The notes under the pieces were generated by a model. It made no database searches. It saw nothing but the letters and a program-made list of their open reading frames with translations, and was not told the origin of the DNA. The position numbers and the translations under genes are program-made. Shown here in pieces: positions 55,750-64,000 of a stretch of 64,000 bases of DNA (position 1 is the first letter of the stretch; each line of letters starts with the position of its first letter). The DNA lies in assembly GCA_037501455.1 (NCBI GenBank), contig CM074856.1:99789001-99853000 (forward strand). Direction: 5' to 3'. The stretch is from Lantana camara (taxonomy: Eukaryota > Streptophyta > Magnoliopsida > Lamiales > Verbenaceae).

Positions 55750-57444
55750 TCAATTAAAATCCTTCACATCTTTCATGGGAAAACCTGCATAAAATAGCCT
55801 CAAGTAATGTATGTTCAGAATTAACAGGCCTTCATCATGGCTGTTGAAATCCCCTATATGACAAAGATAAATGTGAGTGCATAGAAATGCTTTCTTCCAT
55901 TTAAAACTCAACTTATTAGGAAATTGACTCAATAAGGATTGATAAAACAACCACTTAGCTTCAACAAAGTAGGATTTCCTAAAAAGCAATTGAGAGTGAG
56001 AGCTAAAAACATTTTTATCATCATATCTTAGCTCAAAAGATGCACCACATGGAAGGGGACTAATGAAATCCATATCATTTAAACAAAACAACTCACTAGG
56101 AGACTTTATGGAATCAAACATAGCAAATTTAACAACATTTCCATTAAATTCCATTGTGAGTGTGTGATCAAACTCATTGATTTTTGTTTTAGATATATCA
56201 AGAAAAGGCTTTCCTAGCAAAACATCAAATGAGTTATCAACAACAAAGAAGTCCACGGGGAAAATCATGCCATCAACTTGAATTAGAACATTTTCCAATA
56301 TGCCCTTAGGATAAACAATTGTTCCATTGTCAAGTTTAAGTATCAGACCTGTTTTTCTCATGGAATTAATATGCAGTTGTGAGCAATTAGACAAAGGCAT
56401 CAAATTTATAGAGGAACTATAATCACATAAGGCTCTATCAATTCCAATAGTTCCTATTTTACATGGAAGAGCAAATAAACTTTTAACATTACTCACTTGA
56501 GGTATCTTTTCTTGAAGGATATCAGAGAAATTCTTTCCTACACTTACCTTCCCATAACAAGGCATGTTTTCTTTAGTTGCACACAATTCTTCAAGAGAAT
56601 TCATATATTGAGGCATACATTTAATTACATCAAGTAATGGGACATTTACCTCAACATCGTAAAGTGCCTTTAGGAACATTGATTCATCATTTTGGAACTC
56701 TGATTCATCTTTTTGAAACTCAACATACCTCTGTACAGTTGGCTTTGGGCTGATCAAAGGTTGAGATTGTACAGCAGGTCTGGTCTCCTCGTATGACCTT
56801 AAGCTATGGTCATGCCTTATGCTCATATCTGTTGTACAGTCCTGCTCTGTTTCAATACCAGAAATTTGTACTGCTGTATTATGCTCTGTTCCAGCCCCTG
56901 TTTTCTGTACTACTTTTTCATTTCTTGATTGGTCATCATAACTCGTCCATTTTTCTGCAAGTAGCTCAAGTTTTGATTCTTTATCTTCCAATCTTCTCAC
57001 CGAGGAAGCTAATTCTCCAATTTGATTTTCCAACTTCTTTTGAAACTGCTGCATGTTATTACGGGTCTCTTGTTGGAATTGCCACATTTGTTTCATGCTT
57101 GTCCGAGTTTCCTGTTGAAATTGTTGTGCATTAATCATAAAGGCTTTAAACATATCCTCAAGAGACGTACCTGAATTGGAAGATGATGGATATTGTTGTG
57201 GAGGCTGAATTGCACTTGATGTGCGATTAAAATGATAATCATTCCGTGCGGGCTGAAGTTCCTCATCAAGTAATGGACACTTATCAGTTTTGTGAGGTCC
57301 CGTACACACTCCACATTGCTCGGTTATGGGCTGAAAATGAGAAAAAGGATCACCAAGGAGCAAAGGACATACATTGGTTGGATGGCTTCCCATACAAATA
57401 CCACAAATATCACTTTGAGAGCTTAAATCCATTGATGACAGCAT
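55750..57444 (-). CDS. Nucleocapsid-protease polyprotein of E9 (564 aa)
   Basis: An intact frame starting about 80 nt after the PBS. Residues 14-26 and 44-56 are two CX2CX3HX4C zinc knuckles, the nucleic-acid-binding part of Gag. Residues about 100-165 are Gln-rich, heptad-like and probably coiled coil. About 320-440 resemble the aspartic protease of Athila-like elements: LFALPCKIGTIGIDRALCD, INLMP at 346-350, the hydrophobic VDFFVVD segment and LLGKPFLD at 409-416, then TLTMEF. The catalytic Asp is D341, but the usual D-(S/T/L)-G is D-Y-S, so activity is doubtful. The remaining C-terminus (450-564) is not recognised. The gag core normally N-terminal to the knuckles is missing, as are RT, RNase H and integrase. 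The initiating ATG is the first after the PBS with the knuckle in frame; an ATG four codons later (MDLSS) is possible. Confidence 0.85.
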   Translation of the reverse strand: MLSSMDLSSQSDICGICMGSHPTNVCPLLLGDPFSHFQPITEQCGVCTGPHKTDKCPLLDEELQPARNDYHFNRTSSAIQPPQQYPSSSNSGTSLEDMFKAFMINAQQFQQETRTSMKQMWQFQQETRNNMQQFQKKLENQIGELASSVRRLEDKESKLELLAEKWTSYDDQSRNEKVVQKTGAGTEHNTAVQISGIETEQDCTTDMSIRHDHSLRSYEETRPAVQSQPLISPKPTVQRYVEFQKDESEFQNDESMFLKALYDVEVNVPLLDVIKCMPQYMNSLEELCATKENMPCYGKVSVGKNFSDILQEKIPQVSNVKSLFALPCKIGTIGIDRALCDYSSSINLMPLSNCSQLHINSMRKTGLILKLDNGTIVYPKGILENVLIQVDGMIFPVDFFVVDNSFDVLLGKPFLDISKTKINEFDHTLTMEFNGNVVKFAMFDSIKSPSELFCLNDMDFISPLPCGASFELRYDDKNVFSSHSQLLFRKSYFVEAKWLFYQSLLSQFPNKLSFKWKKAFLCTHIYLCHIGDFNSHDEGLLILNIHYLRLFYAGFPMKDVKDFN

Positions 57445-57523
57445 GTTGATTCTTTCAACTGACTTCTCTGCACAAAAAGAAACACTTAGCTATCAAAAGA
57501 AAAACAAAACCAATTCGAACCAA

Positions 57524-57541
57524 TCCCCGGCAACGGCGCCA
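57524..57541 (-). other. E9 primer-binding site, Asp-tRNA type
   Basis: TGGCGCCGTTGCCGGGGA, 5 nt inside the 5' LTR, characteristic of Athila-like plant elements. Confidence 0.93.
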
Positions 57542-57546
57542 AAATT

Positions 57547-59015
57547 TGATGGTTGCCGAATCCACCAAACAATAATCCTAAACTACTAAACACAATAAAT
57601 TGTGTATAGTGGCAAAGGGTCGATCCCACGGAGATTGGTTGGTCTCGTGAATCTCCTAATAGCCAAGCAAACAACAACAAAAATAAAAGAGGGGGGGAGG
57701 TTAACGCAATTAAAACAAACTATTTAAAATCAGATTACTACGAACAACTATGGCTGAAAATAAAGAGAGTTGTGAAGGTTGATTAAGAAGAGAAATATCC
57801 TAGCTAAGTTGTTACTTCATTCCAGACCTGAATCTAATCCTTGATGCAAAAATCAAACCTGATCGAATGGTAGATTAACTTACAATAGACAAGAAGCTCA
57901 TCTATATCATCCTTTCTTATTTTTAACTTAATCAAGAGAAGCTCATCAATTAAATTCTTACCACATAGCAGTCCCGCGAACAAGTATCTAGAATTTAACT
58001 ATATGATAGCATTGAGCACCAAAAGGACATTAATCATGATCCAAAATCTCAAGAAGCTTGGATTTATGAAATCATATTACGCATGCCTCACCATATTGTT
58101 GAGTAAACATGGTGGTAAACTCTCAATGATGTGTGGTTCTTATATACCTTTACAAGACTATTACGTATCAAGTATTGGTATAACCTCATCAAGTTATTAT
58201 CTAGGCATCGATTGATCAGAAAGATGATTCGAAAACAACTTATTCAAATACGTTCAAAGCATGCATAAATACCACGAACTAGATTCGCATTCATTCTTTT
58301 AGATCTCATAGATATTGGCAAGGAATAAGGATACAACCTAACTAAGATAAATATGTTCAGCCACGGATCATATTTACAGAATATATAAGGCTAATAAACT
58401 GCTAAGAAACTGAATTTAAACCAACTAAATTAAGCTACAAAAGATATACTAAAGTATTCTATGATCTAAGCATGAAATTCAACTAAAAAGAGGAAAGGAA
58501 AAGGGATTTCTTGCTCTTGGCCGAAACAGGGGATCAGCCCCTGTTCTTGCTCTACTCCAGCAGCTGCTGCTGCTACGTTACTTCCTCTCCAGCCCCCAAG
58601 ATGAATTATCAGCCCTTTTGCCTTCTAATTCTAGCTTATATCTCCAAGTTTGCAAGTTGGGCACACAAACCAAGGCAAAAGTGCTTTTACAACTCCCAAA
58701 ATCGTAATCTTCAGTCTTGAGACGCACAAAACTGAGCTAGAGCAGCTGCATGTGTGCCAGCTGTCCCAACAAGAGGATTCAGCCGCACTTGTTGACCGTG
58801 GTCTGCTGTACGCGCATTAGCCTTAGGGATGATCATGCATTGGGGTCATGGCTCAGGCATTTTCAACACTTGGCATCTTTTTCTTCATAATTCTGCCTAA
58901 TCCCTCATTTATCAACATGTTTCTGCAAAAGTCAAATAAAAGCAAATTAAGTAGAAATCTAATCCAATTCAGGGGGAAATTAAAGAGATTTTCATGTAAT
59001 TTATGCATACTATCA
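57547..59015 (-). repeat. E9 5' LTR (1469 bp)
   Basis: Near-identical partner of 52905-54373, followed by TSD ATGAT (59016-59020). It holds a CAGCAGCTGCTGCTGC stretch (about 58559), present in both LTRs. Confidence 0.95.
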
Positions 59016-59280
59016 ATGATTACACTCTTATTTGACACTCCTTGGTCCCTACTTTCTTAAGTTTGATTGTTTGAATCCGTACTTGTTACGTTGATTGGAT
59101 TCATTTGAGTAATTGAGCATAGGAACAAGATCACACCATTCTATGACCTTCTTATGCTTTATTTCATATTCAATCATGTTATGACACGATACACCATTTC
59201 ATGAACATTGTCGTGCGTCCTAATTGGTTTCATATTGAGCCATTTCTCACATGTACACATTGCTTCTTTCTCTTGTACAG

Positions 59281-59355
59281 TTCATCTCCAGGGCAGAAAT
59301 ATTGTGATCACTAGACACCCGGCCTAGCATGTATCCTTGTTTCGTCATGTTCCAG
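59281..59355 (+). other. Putative LTR exon 2 (E6 3' LTR), 75 nt
   Basis: Acceptor TTCTTTCTCTTGTACAG|T, donor TGTTCCAG|GTGAGGGT; both sites unchanged from the 5' LTR. Confidence 0.6.
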
Positions 59356-60164
59356 GTGAGGGTGTTTTCGTTCTAGTTATGTATCGAACCCTATAACCCG
59401 TATGTGACAAGTTTTGTCCAAAACCTTATGTATATATATATGTTATTTTCAAAGTGGAGTCATCGAGTAAATTATTATCGAGTAAACCTTTTCTCAAGAA
59501 TTATAAAATATGTTATGTTTTCATGAATTGGAACGTTTTGGCGAGAACATGAATGAATGCACGGGCCCGGGATCTAGCACATGTGGCTATCCAGGGAGGC
59601 AAGGGCCGCCGGTGATCCCATGTGCTAGTCCCAACCATTTAACAGAGACCTGACCTCGCTAGGAGATTAGCGTGGAATGGTAGCTGAGCACCCTTGGGGG
59701 ATTCATGTACCCCCCTGAGTTAATGCATGAGGTGGCCGGGTCTTGCAAGCCCGTCCACCACCCAGAGGAAGAAGGTTGGAACTTTTCTTATGTTTATGTT
59801 TATGTTATGATTGCTATGCACCATGCGGGAAGACCGTTATACGGATCGCCCAAACGACTACATCTTATGTTTTATGCCTTGTATGTATTATAAGATATTG
59901 CATGATCACATATTCAATATATTACTGATAATTGTTGTACACGGTCGGAGTTTGGTTGGAGATAATGCACGCTCACTCATCGAGCCTTAATGTTTATGTA
60001 CGAATTATGAACTTAATGAATATAAAATGAATTAGTCGTAAAGTCCGAACGTTGATTAGTTATTTTCTTCTACTTCATGGGAACAAACTTTACACAAAAC
60101 TTTGCTCGGGATTTATAACTTGCATGAGTACGTTTTTATATATATGTGTAAAGCTCCTGCTCAC

Positions 60165-60183
60165 TCAGTCTTCTAGAGACTGA
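60165..60183 (+). other. Intron-2 hairpin (E6 3' LTR)
   Basis: TCAGTCTTCTAGAGACTGA, unchanged from 26280-26298. Confidence 0.65.
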
Positions 60184-60663
60184 CCCCTCTTTCCCACTTC
60201 TCAGTTCTTGCAGGTTTTGGCTAGGCGGGAGTTGAGTCATAGCACTCTTGATCGAGTCACACTTGTACACTCGAGTCACATTTCATATTGTTATGTTATA
60301 ATTGTATCTCCTTATGTAATTGGGCCTTTGTGCCAACTATGAAATTGTTAGATATTGATTCGGGACAGATTGGATGTTTAGTTGAACCCGTTGTTAGGAT
60401 ACATGATGGATTTAACTTATGCATTGGAATTGTTGGGCTTGTAGCCATTGTTGAAAATTATAAATTATACGTTATTGCTTCCGCGTTGCACTTTTGGTTA
60501 TTCTTGAATTATTTGGTACAGGGTTAGATTCCGTCTAGCTAGGTTATCTTTTATTTTTGTCTCTCGTTCGCCATGAGTCCGGTTCATGCTTGGACTATCC
60601 ATTTCATGTGTGGACTAGACTCATAGTGCGGGGGATGTGACACCAAGCGTCCCGGGTGCTACA

Positions 60664-62004
60664 ACATCTACCCCGTAAAGTGTACTAGTTTTTCAAGTCA
60701 TATCTCAGCAAGTTACCTTGATCGTTATCGGCAACATCTAGGTGAATTGAAGGACATTGGATGGACATGCCAAACATCTCTAAATAGCATTAGACACTTT
60801 GCTGGATCACAAGCCAAACACTAAGTTCAAGGACCGACCCGAGAAAACACACGGTCAAGCCAAGCCCTTACCCGGCTGAATGGAATTCATATCTCATTCG
60901 TCTGGTCCTTACCTTACTATATAACATTCTTTGGAAGTTTGTTTTCACCCCGTGAACTTCTATTCCATCCCTAACAGTCCTTCTTTTCTCATCGGTTTGA
61001 GTGAAAGCAGAAGTTGGATAAGGGTTGAGTGTTTGCTCAGTGTGTGAACCTCAGCAAATCCAGATTTCAAACTAAAGAATATCACTTGATCACATTATTT
61101 CCACCCGAAGGAGTTAATTAACACCTCAAAGACAGAGATAATGATAAGTTAGAGCCACTAAGGAATCTATTTGAAATGCAAAATTTCATGGGCAAGTCAT
61201 TACAAGAGGGTTGTTGAAGACTTCTCAGAAATAGTTACACTCAAGGAGTGGAAGTTAAAAGGTTGATGAAGTAGTAGACAGATTTCCAAGTACTGCAGCA
61301 AAGACTGATTTCTGCAGCAGTGCAAACCCTACCTAAACAAAGGATGTTTATAGTTTACACTAATGCCTCTAAATAAGGGTCAAGGTAGGTATTGGTGATT
61401 GGAGTAGAAGATACGCTCCAAGGAAACCTAAGTCCCTCTGTAAGCAAAAAAGCGACAACGGAATATTGGAAATTTGAGAAAAGGTTGCAACCATCGTTAA
61501 TCCCAACATGGTAAATGGATCAGATCACAAGGAGTTCAATGGTATATAAGTCATCGTTGGAAGGGTGATAAACTCAACATGCCTCTTGCCGGCTAAGGCT
61601 ACAGATAAGGAAATCAAAGCCATATCATTGTTTTGAAGAAATATTCGGGAAATGTTGGGTGCCAAGTTTTAAGAAATCCTCAGAATGATAAGAAGTGAAA
61701 GTGGATAAGTTAAACCAAGGGTGTACAATTTTCCTTAAAGATACTAGGATACATTGAACTTCGTACTTTGCAAGTACCCTACTGGAGAATCTCAACTTCT
61801 AACAATGGAAGAAGTACCGTTGGAATTAAATTTGACTTAGGATTAAAACTGGTTGAGGAAAAATTCCCTAGTCAAGGTCTTTTGGAAATCATATAAGAAT
61901 GGGGAAACAATAAGGAAAACAAACGGAAGTATGGAAAACACTACCCAAGTTATTCCTGGACAATAAGAGAATTTAAGGACAGATTCTTTTTAAGGGGGAA
62001 GGAT
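60664..62004 (+). mobile_element. E5 internal region, right part, with polypurine tract
   Basis: It resumes after E6 with ACATC and ends in polypurine tract AAGGGGGAAGGAT (61992-62004). About 1.3 kb of degenerate sequence without a long frame or recognised domain and without the hairpin array of E4, E6 and E7. Confidence 0.8.
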
Positions 62005-63316
62005 TGTAACAGCCCTAAACAGGGCCTAGTTGGAGTTGGTAAGCCTTGAAAGAAAGTGAAAGTGTTTATAGACTTTGATCCGTCAAATGTTCTTCATGTA
62101 TCACATTTCTATGTGTTTTAAGTTGTTCTTACGTGATATTATATGACTTTGGGAGAGATCTCATCTAAAACCCCATATTACTATTCATTTCCGAACCTCC
62201 ATTCCCTCAATAGAAGACTAAAAACTCAAATCTGTATTTTTTGAATACCTTAACTCACATCTCTTGTTTTAAAATCATTTTCGGAAATTTAACATCAGAG
62301 TTACGATTTTATCCCCATGTTACTGTTTATCCACTAAACGATATCCTCTTCTCTCATTCGTAGAACCTTAGAGGCATGAAACTTATATTTTTCTATCACT
62401 TACATATGTTTTCCATGACCCGAAACTCTTTACAAAAATTGTTGATCAAAATTACCATTAGGTCCCTTGATCACTATTCATTCCATACAATTAGGAATTT
62501 CTAGGAATACTTTTTCCTATCAAATATCATAGTCAAATAAATCCTTGAATTATTTTGAGAATTTTGATATCATCCACAAACCCTAATTCCTATTCTAACT
62601 CAGGTAGTATCGAAAATCACTTCCCTAGTTACTATTCTTACCGTAAACAACTTTTTATCCTTACACTTTTTGATATTCAATATTATAATCAGAACGATCC
62701 TTGAATTATTTTATGAATTTTCGTACATTTACCAAAACTTGATTCGAACCGTAGCATATTTTATAAATATTTTCCTTTTTAAAAATTATCATTTTATTTT
62801 AAATAATTAGCTTTCATTCAATATTCAAAATTATACTTAAAACGTTTCTTAAATTTTTCTCTAAACTATCATAATTTTTCCAACCTTTAAACTTCATCAT
62901 AGCTTCGTTTATATAATTTTATCATGATTTTCATCATCTTTAACGTTCATGACTTGTAAACGAAAAACATAAATATTCCACATTTATAATCATGACGAAG
63001 TTTATTTTTCACTCGTTCTTTCATTAATTTAATACTTCAAGTTTTCACCCCTCGACTCTTGAATAAATTTTATACCATTTTACATTTATTTTTATTCAAC
63101 ATGACATCATCCATGACAACACTAGATTTTCTAAAAACAGAAGGTTTTGAATAAATGAATTTAATTCAACCACATTTCCTATATAGCTCCCAAGCATTTG
63201 TTTAAACTATAGTTCAACCACATTTCTTACATAGTTACCAAGCATTTGTTTACGTTATGAAGCATCCACATCTCCCCTAAACTCTTAGGAATTGCACAAA
63301 AGCCCCTCATTCCTAC

Positions 63317-63325
63317 CTATAAATA
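63317..63325 (+). promoter_or_regulatory. E5 3' LTR TATA box
   Basis: CTATAAATA; the CT-rich TCTCTCCCTCACTCTCC about 40 bp downstream looks like a plant 5' leader. Confidence 0.75.
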
Positions 63326-63818
63326 CCCCTCCCAAGCATCATTTCTAACTCACAAAATCTCTCCCTCACTCTCCTCACACACGCCACTCCTCTCTCTCCC
63401 TAGGCTGAGGTGTGTTTTATTTTATTATTTCATGCTTTATATTATGTTCTTAGTATAATAATAGTAGTAGCATGCTTAGATTTAATTAAATTATGCTTTA
63501 GGAATTTTATTTTATGAAAAATGTGCATAATTGTTAGTTTTAAATACAATGTGTGTACATTATGAAATTTTATTTAATTAAATGCATGAATTATGATATG
63601 ATATAATGTGAATATGTATTTAAATGATTATGATCTTGTTTGATTAAATTCATGCCTAGAATAATTTATTTAGAATTATTTTTCATAGAGAATTTATATA
63701 TTTTGTAATATTATGCTTCAAATTCTATGTTATAAATATGAATATGATTAAGCATGTTACACACCCTCTTTGAATCTTCAAATAGACTTAAGAACTTGTT
63801 CTTAGTGTTCTTGGACAT

Positions 63819-63868
63819 GTGTGTGTGTGTGTGTGTGGCGTGTGAATAGTGTGTGTGTGTGTGAGAGA
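63819..63868 (+). repeat. (GT)n microsatellite
   Basis: Two GT runs separated by GCGTGTGAATA inside the E5 3' LTR. Confidence 0.9.
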
Positions 63869-64000
63869 GTTTGATTTTATGTTATAAGGTGTTTAATTCA
63901 TAAGAAATTGAATAGTAAATGTTTTCAATAGTAATTTTGACTTTTTGGTCAACCCATATTCTGAATATTTCGAAATTAATATAAAAATAATTATAAAATA

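Larger units (their letters stand above)
52905..59015 (-). mobile_element. E9: young Athila-like deletion derivative
   Basis: Two 1469-bp LTRs (52905-54373 and 57547-59015) flank a 3173-bp internal region; TSD ATGAT at 52900-52904 and 59016-59020. In element (minus) sense the LTR runs TGATAGTATGC to CAACCATCA. The PBS TGGCGCCGTTGCCGGGGA is the Asp type used by the Athila group, and a TGTGGGGGGAT polypurine tract ends the internal region. I noticed one mismatch between the LTRs (53277 against 57909), so it is the youngest large insertion here. Internal coding is reduced to one ORF with zinc knuckles and protease; gag core, RT and integrase are absent. Confidence 0.93.
23616..60663 (+). mobile_element. 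E6: LTR retrotransposon carrying five later insertions
   Basis: The 5' LTR is 23616-26777. The internal region is 26778-29947 and 33026-33495. The 3' LTR starts at 33496 and is split into 33496-33954, 47830-48279, 52115-52904 and 59021-60663. Without insertions and about 30 bp lost next to E7, the 3' LTR has about the length of the 5' LTR (3162 bp) and matches it throughout. Insertions are E10, E7, a SINE, E8 and E9. The internal region has no recognisable gag or pol. Confidence 0.93.
59016..60663 (+). repeat. E6 3' LTR, segment 4 (end)
   Basis: Starts with the E9 right TSD and matches 25135-26777 to the final CCCGGGTGCTACA. It contains the conserved block (from about 59206), exon-2 cassette (59281-59355), hairpin (60165-60183) and acceptor TTCTTGCAG|GTTTTGG (exon 3 starts 60214). 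Followed by TSD ACATC at 60664-60668. Confidence 0.93.
19598..64000 (+). mobile_element. E5: LTR retrotransposon hosting E6, right end outside window
   Basis: The 5' LTR is 19598-22661, the internal region is 22662-23615 plus 60669-62004, and the 3' LTR runs from 62005 beyond the window. The internal halves join across E6 through the duplicated target ACATC. Combined internal length is about 2.3 kb, with no recognisable gag or pol. The PBS is initiator-Met type. Non-autonomous. Confidence 0.9.
62005..64000 (+). repeat. E5 3' LTR, truncated by window edge
   Basis: TGTAACAGCCCTAAACAGGG onward, matching the 5' LTR to about 63356. It has U3 direct repeats (63165-63252) and a TATA box (63317-63325). 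After that it has sequence absent from the 5' LTR, including a CT-rich leader and donor GGCTGAG|GTGTGT (exon end 63409). Confidence 0.92.

Noticed and set aside
63317..63409. Promoter and 5' leader of a host gene
   Set aside because: Identical TATA region in the E5 5' LTR shows that it is the LTR promoter.

Overview
The window is plant nuclear DNA and consists almost entirely of nested LTR retrotransposons. I see no host gene, rRNA gene, tRNA gene or CRISPR array. Plant origin is supported by two primer-binding sites. One is the initiator-Met type (TGGTATCAGAGC). The other is the Asp type used by Athila-like elements (TGGCGCCGTTGCCGGGGA). A tRNA-derived SINE, chromovirus-type gag remnants and long AT-rich LTRs fit the same picture. 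A repeat-rich flowering plant, probably a eudicot, is the most I can say; the species is not determinable.

Layout, with my own labels E1-E10. E3 (+) is the outermost host: its internal 3' end is 5247-5995 and its 3' LTR starts at 5996. E2 (-, 2469-5246) lies in E3, and E1 (+, 1-2468) appears to lie in E2. E4 (-, 6430-17455, TSD GAAGT) is a complete element inside the E3 LTR. E5 (+, from 19598 past the right edge) is also inside the E3 LTR. E6 (+, 23616-60663, TSD ACATC) is inside E5. Inside E6 sit solo LTR E10 (29948-33020, TSD ATTAG), a three-LTR tandem E7 (33955-47829), a SINE (47965-48151), solo LTR E8 (-, 48280-52109, TSD TAATT) and a very young Athila-like deletion derivative E9 (-, 52905-59015, TSD ATGAT). 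Nesting is four levels deep and each interrupted element can be read across its insertions.

E1-E8 and E10 form one group of elements with very long LTRs (about 2.8-4.1 kb) and short, mostly non-coding internal regions (about 2.2-3.6 kb). They resemble LARD-type, non-autonomous relatives of long-LTR chromoviruses. Only E7 still has recognisable gag, in two copies that are each damaged differently. E9 is a separate lineage with an intact NC-protease ORF.

The main new observation is a common hidden architecture in these LTRs although most of their sequence has diverged. Reading in the element's sense there is: (1) a splice-donor-like AAG|GTAWG after the presumed start site; (2) in most families, a cluster of GC-rich palindromes whose sequence differs by family; (3) a conserved block (CGTGCGTC, then TGGTTCAT, then GAGTCT); (4) a 58-84 nt exon-like cassette ending in AG|GTGAG; (5) a hairpin TCAGTC-loop-GACTGA whose 3' arm contains a branch-point consensus and which shows a compensatory change in E5; (6) an acceptor (CAG/TAG) just before a GCTAGGCGG block. 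I infer a three-exon, LTR-encoded spliced leader. A second shared system is an array of hairpin units GAGAGACGGGGTTCTCTC just upstream of the polypurine tract in E4, E6 and E7.
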